Source of the DNA: CAZVIK01 sp964627045
GTDB taxonomy: Bacteria; Acidobacteriota; Terriglobia; Bryobacterales; Bryobacteraceae
Length of the DNA stretch: 49,203 nucleotides
Direction: 5' to 3'
Assembly: GCA_964627045.1 (NCBI GenBank)
Contig: CAZVIK010000005.1
Coordinates: 1-49,203, forward strand
The notes under the pieces are model-generated. The model did no database searches, was not told where the DNA came from, and was given only the letters and a program-made list of their open reading frames with translations. Shown here piece by piece: positions 1 to 8,331 of the stretch. Every line of letters starts with the position of its first letter. The stretch's first letter is position 1. The position numbers and the translations under genes are program-made.

Positions 1-45
1 CACTTCCACTCGGATCTCTCCTTTATGATTCCGGCGGCGCGCTAA
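1..45 (+). CDS. Possible C-terminal tail of a gene entering from the left
   Basis: The first reading frame runs open from base 1 to a TAA at 43-45 and would encode HFHSDLSFMIPAAR. Most third codon positions are G or C, as in the real genes here. It would overlap the last bases of the convergent ATPase gene by 4 nt, a spacing seen elsewhere in the window. Fourteen codons are too few to establish coding, and no family can be named. Confidence 0.2.
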   Translation, partial: HFHSDLSFMIPAAR

Positions 46-2447
46 AACGCCGGCCGTGCGCCGCCCTGCGCCTCGCGCCAATAGGGCGTCCAGGCCAGCG
101 CTACCAACCGCACGGCGATATTGGTCTTCTTCAGCTTGATGGAAATCGTCTCGAAGGCTTCCGCGGCCGCCCCGGTGGCCGCTTCTACGCTCTTGGACTC
201 CTCGTTAAACTGGGCCTCCAAGTCCGCCAGTTGCCGCCGGACGGCCTCGACGGTTTCCGCCGCCCGCTCCACATCCTGGCTCTCTTTCCAGGCGCGGCTG
301 CCCGCCCTGGCCGCCGTCGCCGCGCGTCCCATCGTGGCGGTGCTGACCGCCTTGCGGCCCAGAAACGCCCCCAACAGCGTCGCGCCCAACGAGATGGCGG
401 TCTGCATCTTCTGTTGCTTGGCCTGTTCTTTCTCCCGTTCGGTGGCCTGCTCGGCCCGCCGGATTCGCTCTTCGAGCGCCGCCATCTTCGGCGCGTACTT
501 CCTCCGGAGCTTTTCGACCTCCTCGTCGCGGCGTTCGCGCGCGGCCTCGCGCAGACGGACCCGGAAATCGCGCTCGGATTCGCCGGGTCTCGACACCTCG
601 CCCAGCCCCGGACAGCTCATTAAGTCGAGCGACAGACTGCCGTACAGCCACTCAACCAGGTCGCGGCTCCAGGCGGCGTAACTCTTCGCCTGGCCCGCCT
701 CGGCGGCCAGCGGTGCAAATGCGGCTCCTCCGGCCGGGACCTTCTCCAACTCCGCCGGATCGATTTGCACCTCCTCGGCTTTGCGCCAGTCCACCGCCAC
801 CGCGCCCGTTTCCACCGGCGCAAGGTAGCTCACCTCGCGCGCCACGTCCAACTGGCGCTTTGCCTCCAGGAACCGCACCTGCGCCGAGCCCATCACCATC
901 GGTTCATAGATCAGCGACGCGCCGGCGGGGGCATCCCCCCGGACCGGAACGAAGTACTGCGCTACATCGGGCGCCACCACGGGCCGCGTCCCGGCATCCA
1001 TTGCCTTCGCGGAGGGCTTCGACGGCGCCGCGTCCACAGGCGCCGCTCGCCGCGCGTCCATGAGAGTCTTGATCTGCGCGCGCGTGAGCGGTCCGCGCAG
1101 GTAGGACATCACCCAGCGCGTCTTCAGCGTCACCGGCGCGGCGTCATGCACGTTGTTCATCAGGAACACGCGGTTGCCGAGCCTGCCGAGAGTCCTCCCG
1201 ATCTCCGCCCGGTCCAACCCCGGGATGGCGCCCTCCAGCCCGTCCAGCACGCGGTCGCGGTCGCGGTCGGTTTGCAGCTTGCCGATGAACCAGGTGCCCG
1301 CGTTGGCCAGCCCCTTGTAGTCCAGGTCCACCGGATTCTGCGTCGCCAGCACCACGCCCACGCCGAACGCCCGGGCCTGTTTCAAGAGCGTCAGCAGCGG
1401 CCGCTTGGAGGGCGGATTGGCCACCGGCGGGAAGTAGCCGAAAATCTCGTCCATGTAGACCACGGCGCGCAGGCTGGTGGTGCCCGATTGCGCGCGCATC
1501 CAGCCGAGCGTCTGGTTCAGCAGCAGGGAGACGAAGAACATGCGCTCGGCTTCGCCCAGGTGCGCGATCGAGAAGATGGAAACGCGCGGTTTCCCCTGCG
1601 GCGTGTACAGCATGCTCGCGATATCCAGCGGTTCGCCCTCCAGCCACGCTTCGAAAGCGGGCGACGCCAGCAGGTTGTTCAGCGCCATCGATAGCGCGAA
1701 GCGCTCCTTGGCCGGATAGAACGACTCCAACTCCAACACGCCAACGCGCGCCACCGGCGGCGATTGCACCTGCGCGATCAGCGTTGCCAGGTCGAGATCC
1801 TGCCCCTTCTTCCACGCCTGCGCGAGGATTGTGGCCAGCAGAATATGTTCGCGGCTCTGGATCGGGTCGGCCTCTTTTCCGAGCAGCCCCAGCATCGCCG
1901 TGGCCGTCGCGTTGACGCGTTCGCCCAGCGCTTCGGGGTCCTCCGCCACTTCCGGCCCCGGCGCGGCAAAAGACTTCAGGATCGAAACCGGCAGCCCGGC
2001 GCGGCTCCCCGGCGTGTACACCGCGAAATCGGCCGAATCGCGGAGCCGCCGGATGCGCGCGCCGTCCTGTCCCCACTTGGCCAGGCCGTTCTTCCAGAGC
2101 TCGGCCTGCGCGCGCGCGTACTCGGCGGGCGCGACGCCCTTGGTGCGTGCGTCGTCTTCGTTGATCCACGGGGCGAAGTCCTCGGCGCGCAGTTCCGGAA
2201 ACGTCAGAAGCAGGTTCGCGATGTCGCCCTTGGGATCGATGACGATGGCCGGAATCCCATCGATGGCGGCCTCTTCCAGGAGCGCCAGGCACAAGCCGGT
2301 TTTGCCGCTGCCGGTCATCCCGAAACACCCGACGTGCGTCACCAGATCTTTGGAGTCGTAAAGGACCGCGTCCTCGGTGGTTTTGCCCTGCGCCGTGTCC
2401 CATCGGCGCCCCAGGTAGAAAACGCCCAGCTTCTCGAAGTCGGCCAT
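42..2447 (-). CDS. HerA/FtsK-superfamily ATP-binding protein (DUF87/DUF853-like)
   Basis: This 801-residue protein is a P-loop motor ATPase of the HerA/VirB4 type. Walker A is GMTGSGKT at residues 43-50, followed by the family-typical 'AIVIDPKGDIANLLLTFP'. A Walker-B-like VVYMDEIFGYFPP lies near residue 335, and 'VVLATQNPVDLDYKGL' further on resembles the sensor region of HerA/TraG ATPases. The last ~170 residues are charged and heptad-like (about 640-770), with a short Ala/Gly-rich segment near 690-710, so they probably form a coiled coil. The family is usually linked to DNA or protein pumping, but the substrate is not known here; no NurA nuclease gene is adjacent. The ATG lies only 20 bp from the divergent PfpI gene, so its promoter must overlap coding sequence. 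The fold is well supported, the role is not. Confidence 0.88.
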   Translation of the reverse strand: MADFEKLGVFYLGRRWDTAQGKTTEDAVLYDSKDLVTHVGCFGMTGSGKTGLCLALLEEAAIDGIPAIVIDPKGDIANLLLTFPELRAEDFAPWINEDDARTKGVAPAEYARAQAELWKNGLAKWGQDGARIRRLRDSADFAVYTPGSRAGLPVSILKSFAAPGPEVAEDPEALGERVNATATAMLGLLGKEADPIQSREHILLATILAQAWKKGQDLDLATLIAQVQSPPVARVGVLELESFYPAKERFALSMALNNLLASPAFEAWLEGEPLDIASMLYTPQGKPRVSIFSIAHLGEAERMFFVSLLLNQTLGWMRAQSGTTSLRAVVYMDEIFGYFPPVANPPSKRPLLTLLKQARAFGVGVVLATQNPVDLDYKGLANAGTWFIGKLQTDRDRDRVLDGLEGAIPGLDRAEIGRTLGRLGNRVFLMNNVHDAAPVTLKTRWVMSYLRGPLTRAQIKTLMDARRAAPVDAAPSKPSAKAMDAGTRPVVAPDVAQYFVPVRGDAPAGASLIYEPMVMGSAQVRFLEAKRQLDVAREVSYLAPVETGAVAVDWRKAEEVQIDPAELEKVPAGGAAFAPLAAEAGQAKSYAAWSRDLVEWLYGSLSLDLMSCPGLGEVSRPGESERDFRVRLREAARERRDEEVEKLRRKYAPKMAALEERIRRAEQATEREKEQAKQQKMQTAISLGATLLGAFLGRKAVSTATMGRAATAARAGSRAWKESQDVERAAETVEAVRRQLADLEAQFNEESKSVEAATGAAAEAFETISIKLKKTNIAVRLVALAWTPYWREAQGGARPAF

Positions 2448-2467
2448 ATCGCTCTGATGATACCGTA

Positions 2468-3004
2468 GTGACTATGGAACTCACGGGGAAGCGCATTGCC
2501 ATTCTGGTGGACAACCTGTATCAGGAACTGGAAGTCTGGTACCCCTACTACCGCTTCCACGAAGCCGGCGCCGAGGTGGTATTCGCCGGCGCCAACGCGG
2601 GCGACACCTACACCAGCAAATACGGCTATCCTGTGGTGGCCGCCACTTCGTTTCACCACCTCAACACCACGGTCTTCGACGGGGTGGTCATTCCGGGCGG
2701 TTACGCCCCGGACATCATCCGCCGCTATCCGAAGGCTTGCCACTTTGTGAAAGACCTGGATGCCCAGGGCAAGCTGGTGGCTTCCATCTGCCACGGCGCT
2801 TGGGTGTTGTGCTCGGCGGGGATCTTGCGCGGGCGCAAAGCGACCTGCTTTTCCGCCATCATGGACGACATCGTCAACGCCGGGGCGGAGTACGCCGACG
2901 CCGAGGTCGTGGTGGACCGCAACCTGGTCACGTCGCGAATGCCGGACGACCTGCCGGCCTTCTGCCGCGCCGCGATCGCGGTCCTGACCTCCGGGAAACG
3001 CTGA
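2468..3004 (+). CDS. DJ-1/PfpI family protein (class I glutamine-amidotransferase-like)
   Basis: The 178-residue product has the full DJ-1/PfpI fold: an N-terminal 'KRIAILVDNLYQELEVWYPYYR' strand with the conserved acidic residue, 'VVIPGGYAPDIIR', and the nucleophile elbow 'VASICHGAWVL' with Cys108 followed by His109. Members act as proteases, glyoxalases, deglycases or chaperones; the exact activity cannot be read from sequence. The GTG at 2468 precedes an in-frame ATG at 2474 (ValThrMetGlu), and neither has a clear ribosome site, so the start is uncertain by two codons. It is divergent from the HerA-like ATPase with almost no spacer, and it ends 4 bp before the convergent NIPSNAP gene. Confidence 0.9.
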   Translation: MTMELTGKRIAILVDNLYQELEVWYPYYRFHEAGAEVVFAGANAGDTYTSKYGYPVVAATSFHHLNTTVFDGVVIPGGYAPDIIRRYPKACHFVKDLDAQGKLVASICHGAWVLCSAGILRGRKATCFSAIMDDIVNAGAEYADAEVVVDRNLVTSRMPDDLPAFCRAAIAVLTSGKR

Positions 3005-3008
3005 GAGG

Positions 3009-3422
3009 CTACTTCAGCTTCGAGAAGTCCGTTGCGCTGAGGAAGACCGATTCGGTCTTGTCGACGATCTTCCCGTTCACCTCGGACTCTTTTTGCGCCT
3101 TTTGCCAGGCCGGGTCCGCGCGGAACGCGGCCCAGGAAGCCGTGGCGGCCTCGCGGCTCTTGTGCTTGAGAATGTAGACCAGCGTGTTCTGCGAGCGCGG
3201 CGCATCGGCCGGCACCCAGTAGCCGACGTTCTCGATGCCGTGCTTCTCGAACAGCTTGACGGTGTGGTCGCGGAAACGGGCCAATAACGCCGGCAGCCGC
3301 CCTTCCAGCGTCGTGTAGGTTCTCATCTCAAAGACCGGGCCGTCGGATTGGGCCTGCGCCGGCGGCGCCGCCATCAGGAAAGCCACGGCCATCAACAGGA
3401 CTGCAAAAAGAGTTCTCATCAT
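3009..3422 (-). CDS. Secreted NIPSNAP family protein
   Basis: A 137-residue protein begins MMRTLFAVLLMAVAFLMAAPPAQAQ, a clear Sec signal peptide with an AxA-type cleavage site. The mature part 'FEMRTYTTLEGRLPALLARFRDHTVKLFEKHGIENVGYWVP' is the typical ferredoxin-like NIPSNAP domain, a dimeric alpha/beta-barrel fold. NIPSNAP proteins are common in this lineage; their chemistry is mostly unknown. I chose the ATG at 3422 because it starts the signal peptide directly and has GGA seven bases upstream; longer in-frame starts would bury the signal peptide. A second NIPSNAP gene lies at 30387-31163. Confidence 0.87.
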   Translation of the reverse strand: MMRTLFAVLLMAVAFLMAAPPAQAQSDGPVFEMRTYTTLEGRLPALLARFRDHTVKLFEKHGIENVGYWVPADAPRSQNTLVYILKHKSREAATASWAAFRADPAWQKAQKESEVNGKIVDKTESVFLSATDFSKLK

Positions 3423-3618
3423 GGCGTCATCCATTATCCTGCAAGTCGAGGGCTTCCGCCCGGCGCGCGTCAAATGGCAATGCGCCGGCCCAAGGGCTTA
3501 TGCATTCAATTCTTCGAATTGACTGCTTCACCATGCCCGCCGCCCGCGCGACAGGCCCCACCGAGCGCGTTTCCGCTACAATGACGTTTTCGCTATGACC
3601 CAACCGGGCGAGGGACGT

Positions 3619-4605
3619 ATGGCGGCCATTCTGGATCGGTTCCCCTCCGGGAGGTTTCTGGTTCTCGGCGACGTGATGCTCGACCGTTACTGGTGGGGTG
3701 ACGCGCGCCGACTCTCGCCGGAAGCGCCCGTGCCCGTGGTCTCCATCCAACGCGCCAGCGCGCTGCCCGGAGGCGCGGCCAACGCCGCGGCCAACCTCGC
3801 GGGACTCGGCGGATCGGTCGCGCTCGTCGGCCTGGTTGGTGACGACGCGGCGGCCGGGGAACTCGACGCTCTCTGCCGCGAGGCCGGCATCGACGCCGGC
3901 GGCCTGGTTCGCGAGCCCGGCCGCACCACCACCACCAAGACGCGCGTCATCGCCCAGCATCAGCACCTGGTCCGCGTGGATCACGAAGTGGTGGCGCCGC
4001 CCGCCGCCGCCAGCCTCGAGCGGGTATCCCGCCGCTTCGACGAACGCCTGCCCGCCTGCGACGCCGTGGTCGTTTCCGATTATCTGAAGGGCGCCGCGCC
4101 GCCCGAGTTGCTGGAACGCGTCATCGAAGCCGCGCGCCGGGCCGCCAGGCCGGTCTTCATTGATCCCAAGGGAATGGACTTCCGCCGCTACCTGGGTTGT
4201 TCTCTGCTCAAGCCCAATCGAGCGGAGCTGAGCCTGCTCACCGGCCTGCCCACCGCCTCACGCGAGGAGTCCGCCGCCGCCGGCCGCGCCCTCAGCCGGA
4301 GCATGCCCGGCACGCACGTCCTGGTCACCGAAGGCGCGGACGGAATGACGCTCTATGCGGACGGGGAGAGCGTCGCCGCCGAGCCGGCGCAAAAGCGCGA
4401 GGTTTTCGATGTCACAGGCGCGGGCGATACGGTGCTGGCAGCCGTAGCGGCCTCTCTGGTGGCCGGAGCCACCCACGCCGAAGCCATGCACATCGCTTCG
4501 CACGCCGCGGCGCTCACCATCGGCGTGTTGGGTACCTACGTCGTGAAGACCGGCGAATTGCGCGGCGCGCTCGGTGGAGCCGCTGCGCGGAGCGGCCTCG
4601 CATGA
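3619..4605 (+). CDS. rfaE1: D-glycero-beta-D-manno-heptose-7-phosphate kinase
   Basis: The 328-residue protein is the kinase half of HldE/RfaE, which phosphorylates heptose-7-phosphate at C1 in ADP-heptose synthesis for LPS inner core. It starts with the hallmark 'ILDRFPSGRFLVLGDVMLDRYWWGD' and 'RLSPEAPVPVV', has the substrate glycines 'PGGAANAAANLAGLG', and ends with the PfkB signature 'VTGAGDTVLAAVA' carrying the catalytic Asp. The ATG at 3619 is chosen because GAGG stands five bases upstream; an in-frame ATG at 3595 would add eight unconserved residues. A TACAAT -10-like hexamer lies at 3576-3581, without a clear -35. Its stop overlaps the next gene's start (ATGA), so kinase and the next enzyme are translationally coupled. 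In many proteobacteria kinase and adenylyltransferase are one protein; here they are separate. Confidence 0.93.
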   Translation: MAAILDRFPSGRFLVLGDVMLDRYWWGDARRLSPEAPVPVVSIQRASALPGGAANAAANLAGLGGSVALVGLVGDDAAAGELDALCREAGIDAGGLVREPGRTTTTKTRVIAQHQHLVRVDHEVVAPPAAASLERVSRRFDERLPACDAVVVSDYLKGAAPPELLERVIEAARRAARPVFIDPKGMDFRRYLGCSLLKPNRAELSLLTGLPTASREESAAAGRALSRSMPGTHVLVTEGADGMTLYADGESVAAEPAQKREVFDVTGAGDTVLAAVAASLVAGATHAEAMHIASHAAALTIGVLGTYVVKTGELRGALGGAAARSGLA

Positions 4606-5636
4606 ACCCGCCCCCGCACCCCAAGATCTTTACGCCGGAGCAGTGCGGCGAATGGGTGCGGGAGTGCAAGGCGGCGGGGTTGCGCGTCGGCTTCACCTGC
4701 GGCAGTTTCGACCTGATGCATGCCGGTCACGCCCATTACCTCGCCGAGGCCCGCAAGCTGTGCGACCGCCTTCTGGTGGCCGTCAACAGCGACGATTCCA
4801 TCCGCGCCTACAAGAACCCGTTGCGGCCGGTCAACCCGTGGTGCGAACGCGCCTGGCTGGTGGCGTCTCTCGAACCGGTCGATGCGGTCACCGTCCTCGA
4901 TGAGACCCGGCCCCTGTCGCTGTTGCTGCGTTGGAAGCCGGACCTCTACATCAAGGGCGGCGATTACGCCGCCGGCTCGCTGCGTTCCGGCAAAGCGGTG
5001 GAGGAGTACGGCGGACGCGTGGCCGTGATCCCTCCCGCGTTCGCCGCCAGCACCAGTTCGATGATCGCGCGCATTCACGCCTTGGCCGCGCATGCCGAGC
5101 CGGAAGCCGCGCCGCCGCGCCCCGCGCGCGGGCTGGTGATGCTCGACCGGGACGGCACCCTGATCCGCAACATCCCTTTTCTGCACGACCCCGGGAAGGT
5201 CGAACTGCTCTCCGGCGTCGCCGAGGGCCTGGCGGCGCTGCAGCGCGCGGGATATCGCCTGGCTATCGTCACCAACCAGCAGGGCATCGGCCTCGGCTAC
5301 TTCGGCATCGGCGACTTCATCGCCGTAAACCAGCGCCTGCTCGGCCTTTTACACGAGCACGGCATCGCCATCTGGAAGATCTACTTCTGCCCGCACTCGC
5401 TTGCCGACGAATGCGAATGCCGCAAACCCCGCCCCGGAATGATCGCCCGCGCGATGCGCGAAGCCGGCGCCGCCGCGGCGGATTGTTTCGTCGTCGGCGA
5501 CAGCCTTGCGGACCTGGAAGCCGCCCGTGCCGCCGGTTGCCGCGCCGTGTTGACGGGCTCGGAGGGAAGGGAAGGCGCGGATTTTGCAGCGCCGGATTTC
5601 TCCGCCGCCGCCGCCTGGATCCTGAGCCGCCCCTGA
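4602..5636 (+). CDS. rfaE2-gmhB: Heptose-1-phosphate adenylyltransferase fused to D,D-heptose-bisphosphate phosphatase
   Basis: This 344-residue chain joins two steps of ADP-heptose synthesis. Residues ~15-155 are an RfaE2-type nucleotidyltransferase: 'VGFTCGSFDLMHAGHAHYLAEARKL' holds the HxGH motif, and 'DLYIKGGDYAAGS' is typical of the family. Residues ~165-344 are GmhB, a HAD phosphatase: 'LVMLDRDGTLIRN' (DxD nucleophile motif), 'AIVTNQQGIGLGYF', the Cys cluster 'CPHSLADECECRKPRPGM' and 'FVVGDSLADLEAA'. GmhB removes the C7 phosphate just before adenylylation. The ATG at 4602 overlaps the kinase stop by 4 nt. With the kinase, three of the five usual pathway activities sit in two coupled genes; the isomerase GmhA and the epimerase are not in the window. 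The gene ends 7 bp from the convergent FkbM gene. Confidence 0.92.
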   Translation: MNPPPHPKIFTPEQCGEWVRECKAAGLRVGFTCGSFDLMHAGHAHYLAEARKLCDRLLVAVNSDDSIRAYKNPLRPVNPWCERAWLVASLEPVDAVTVLDETRPLSLLLRWKPDLYIKGGDYAAGSLRSGKAVEEYGGRVAVIPPAFAASTSSMIARIHALAAHAEPEAAPPRPARGLVMLDRDGTLIRNIPFLHDPGKVELLSGVAEGLAALQRAGYRLAIVTNQQGIGLGYFGIGDFIAVNQRLLGLLHEHGIAIWKIYFCPHSLADECECRKPRPGMIARAMREAGAAAADCFVVGDSLADLEAARAAGCRAVLTGSEGREGADFAAPDFSAAAAWILSRP

Positions 5637-5643
5637 TACCGCC

Positions 5644-6561
5644 CTAGGGCCGGGAGAAGCCCATCACCGCGGGCCGCAGCCCGGCGTTCACCTCGATGCA
5701 ACGTCCCGGCTTGGCCCGGTAGGCGCCGTCGATCGACCGGACGATCTTGGGAATCGCCAGCGGATCGTCGTAGCGGTGCTCCACCGAGACCGTGAGCCTC
5801 GGCTGGAACCGCCGGATCGTCTCGGCCGCCCCGGCCAGCGCCGCGCGCTCGGAGCCCTCGATATTCATCTTGATGTAGTCCACCCGCTCCAGCCGCAGCT
5901 CGGCCACCAGTTCGTCGATCGTCGTCAACTCCACCGCCGGTCCGGGGCTGGCCCCGCGATACCGCAGCGCCACGCTGTAGGAGGCCGAGTTGGACGGCTG
6001 CACGTTCAGCGGGAGGACATCGTCCTTGTCCCAGACGCCCTTGGGGTACACGATGACGCGGCCCGCCGCAATCTGCGCCGCCAGGTTCCTCCGCAGGCAT
6101 TCGACGTTGTCCAGCGCCGGTTCCACCGCGACCACCAGCGACGCTCCCTGCGACAGCGCCGTCAGCGTGAACAGCCCCACGTTCGCCCCGCAATCCAGCA
6201 CCACGTCGCCGGGGCGCACCCGCTCGCCGGCCGAATCGTAGAGCGCCGTCTTCTGCTCGGCCAGCATGCCCGGCAGGATGCGGCTTCCGGCGGGCATCCA
6301 GAAGCGCTCGCCGTTAATGTCCCATTGCGCGAAGGCCCCGTCGCGCGCCACCACCCCCGCGGCGCGCTCCAGCTTCAGCCGCAGCCGTTCGGCGGCCGCC
6401 CGCTGCGCCGCCATCGATCCCACCGCCTCTTCGGGACAGTAGTTCCGGCCCACGGCCGACAAGACCGGATACCGGAGCGCCGGCATCAGGACCATCGCCG
6501 CCGCGCCCAACAGGACTGCCAGCACGCTCAGGCTCAGTACGATTCTGGAGTTCACCTTCAT
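5644..6561 (-). CDS. FkbM family SAM-dependent methyltransferase, membrane-anchored
   Basis: The 305-residue protein starts with a positively charged end and a hydrophobic helix (residues ~5-30), suggesting an N-terminal membrane anchor. The catalytic domain has the SAM-binding 'DVVLDCGANVGLFTLTALSQGA', then 'VVAVEPALDNVECLRRNL', 'TTIDELV' and 'VDYIKMNIEGSERAAL', all standard in FkbM methyltransferases. Members methylate hydroxyls of sugars, polyketides or other small molecules; the substrate here is unknown. The ATG at 6561 overlaps the stop of the upstream nucleotidase as ATGA, so the two are coupled. A longer open frame upstream is only a shadow of the nucleotidase gene. Confidence 0.9.
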   Translation of the reverse strand: MKVNSRIVLSLSVLAVLLGAAAMVLMPALRYPVLSAVGRNYCPEEAVGSMAAQRAAAERLRLKLERAAGVVARDGAFAQWDINGERFWMPAGSRILPGMLAEQKTALYDSAGERVRPGDVVLDCGANVGLFTLTALSQGASLVVAVEPALDNVECLRRNLAAQIAAGRVIVYPKGVWDKDDVLPLNVQPSNSASYSVALRYRGASPGPAVELTTIDELVAELRLERVDYIKMNIEGSERAALAGAAETIRRFQPRLTVSVEHRYDDPLAIPKIVRSIDGAYRAKPGRCIEVNAGLRPAVMGFSRP

Positions 6562-8225
6562 CGCGCGCGGCTCACCTCCCGTTCGAGCGTCCGCTTGGCG
6601 CCCTCGGGCACCACGCGCCAGTTGCCGTCGGGCGCGCCCGGCAGCCGCCCGCGCTCGATGAAGTAGTCCACCACCAGGCTCCGCAGGTCTTCCGAGGAGC
6701 GCCATACCACTTTGGCGTCGCGGAACATTCGGTACCCCCCGCTGCCGCCCGCGCGGTAGTTGTTGATGGCGATCCGCAGGCGTTGCTCCGGGCGCAGCGG
6801 CCGGCCCTTGTAGGTCAGGTTGCGGATGCGCTCGCCCGCCGGACGGGTGAGATCGACTTCGTAGGACACGCCCTGCGCCATGTCGTAGTTGTATCCGGGC
6901 ACGTCCCTGTCGATGAGCGGCCCGGTCGTGCAGGCCGCCTCGCGGCACGTCAGGAAAAAGCGCGCGGCGTTCTCCAGCGCGTCTTTCACCATCCGGCCCG
7001 TGCCTTCCACAGCGTACAGTTCGTTGTCGTACACGTAAAGCGCGGCAATCTGGCGCACCGTCACGCGTCCTTTCGGCACGCGCACCTGCGGGTTGAACAG
7101 CGCCGTGAAGCTCACCTCGGCCTTGGCGTAGTGCAACTGGACCTCGTGCACCGCGTCCACCAGCGCCGTGTCTTCGATGCGCCCTCGCGAGGCTTCCAGG
7201 TCCGCCGGCGATTCGGCCACCGTCGTCTCCAGGTACCGTTCGGCCAACTCGTGGTAGGGCTTCGCCAGGCTCAGGATCTCCGGGTCGGCGGCCGTCGCCG
7301 AGGTTACCGGAATCAACTGGCTGCGCTTACTGGCGACTCTCCAGCCCGACCCTTCTTTCTCGAAATCGAAATCCAGCCGCGCGAGCGACGCGCCCCAGTT
7401 CTGCGGCTGCACCAGCAGGACCTCCCCGATACGCGTGCCCGCCTGCCGCTGGTGGCTGTGCCCATACACGATCGCGTCGATCCCCGCCACCTGCTCGGCG
7501 ATGGCCGTCACCATGTTTTCGCCGTCGCGCCCCAGCCCCGCGTGGACCGCCGCCACGATCAGGTCCGGCCGTTCCCGCCGCCGCAGTTCCTCCACCACCT
7601 CGCGCGCGGCCTCCACCCCGGGCCGGAACCGCAGCCCGCGGTAGTTCTGCGGCTGCTCCCAGGAGGGAATCGACGGCGTCGTGATGCCGAACACGGCCAC
7701 CTTCACTCCGGAAACCGTCTTGACGATGTACGGCGCGAACGGCTTTCCTCCCGGCGGTGCGCCTTCGGTATTCGCGCTCAGCCACGGGAACCGCGCGCCG
7801 CCCCGCGCCTTCTCCAGATTCTTCAGGCCGAAATTGAACTCGTGGTTGCCGAGCACCATGGCCTCGTAGCGCATGGCGTTCATCGCCACCATCATCGGAT
7901 CGGCCGGCGGTGCAGCCTGCCCGGACTTCAATCCGAGCGGCAGCTTGCCCGTTCGCACCCAGGATTGATGCAGGCTTTCGAGCGGCGTTCCCTGGATGGT
8001 GTCGCCCACGTCGATCAGCAGCGCCTCGGGCGCTTCCCGCCGCGCCTCCCGCACCAGCGTCGCGATCTTCGCGAGGCCCCGTTCGGCCGGACGCGCCGTG
8101 TAGTAATCGTAGGGGTAAATGTTCCCGTGCAGATCGGTCGTCGCCAGCAACGTCACCGTCGCGCGCTGCGCGTATAGCGACGCCGCCAGCGCCAGGCATG
8201 CCAGGATTGTCCGGAAGATCGTCAC
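6558..8225 (-). CDS. Exported 5'-nucleotidase / 2',3'-cyclic-nucleotide phosphodiesterase family metallophosphatase
   Basis: The 555-residue product begins with a signal peptide (TIFRTILACLALAASLYAQ) and carries the calcineurin-like metal motifs in order: 'LLATTDLHG' (Asp31, His33), 'LIDVGDTIQG', 'VLGNHEFNFG', 'VAAVHAGLG' and 'VYGHSHQ'. The C-terminal ~200 residues, including 'LYVYDNELYAVEGTGRMVKDALE' and 'IAINNYRAGGSGGY', match the 5'-nucleotidase C-terminal substrate domain. Such enzymes hydrolyse nucleotides or cyclic nucleotides in the periplasm. I chose GTG at 8225 because GGAG lies seven bases upstream and it opens directly onto the signal peptide. It is coupled to the FkbM methyltransferase downstream and divergent from the MBL-fold gene. 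Confidence 0.92.
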   Translation of the reverse strand: MTIFRTILACLALAASLYAQRATVTLLATTDLHGNIYPYDYYTARPAERGLAKIATLVREARREAPEALLIDVGDTIQGTPLESLHQSWVRTGKLPLGLKSGQAAPPADPMMVAMNAMRYEAMVLGNHEFNFGLKNLEKARGGARFPWLSANTEGAPPGGKPFAPYIVKTVSGVKVAVFGITTPSIPSWEQPQNYRGLRFRPGVEAAREVVEELRRRERPDLIVAAVHAGLGRDGENMVTAIAEQVAGIDAIVYGHSHQRQAGTRIGEVLLVQPQNWGASLARLDFDFEKEGSGWRVASKRSQLIPVTSATAADPEILSLAKPYHELAERYLETTVAESPADLEASRGRIEDTALVDAVHEVQLHYAKAEVSFTALFNPQVRVPKGRVTVRQIAALYVYDNELYAVEGTGRMVKDALENAARFFLTCREAACTTGPLIDRDVPGYNYDMAQGVSYEVDLTRPAGERIRNLTYKGRPLRPEQRLRIAINNYRAGGSGGYRMFRDAKVVWRSSEDLRSLVVDYFIERGRLPGAPDGNWRVVPEGAKRTLEREVSRAR

Positions 8226-8253
8226 GGGACCACTCCAGTATAAACGCCGCCCT

Positions 8254-8271
8254 CGTCCGGTTTTCCGGACG
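8254..8271. promoter_or_regulatory. Inverted repeat between divergent genes
   Basis: CGTCCGG and CCGGACG form perfect 7-bp arms around a TTTT spacer in the 106-bp region between the nucleotidase and MBL-fold genes. The same region holds TATACTGGA once on each strand (near 8230 and 8310), which could be -10 elements of the two divergent promoters, though neither has a good -35. The arms may be an operator or simply a hairpin. Confidence 0.3.
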
Positions 8272-8331
8272 CACCCGCGCGCGCGATCCTGCATGCAGTT
8301 GTCGGATATACTGGACGCGAGCGAGGTTTGG

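Noticed and set aside
1144..2514. 456-codon open frame overlapping the HerA-like ATPase in another frame
   Set aside because: Same strand, different frame from a gene with clear Walker motifs; Arg/Gly-rich shadow.
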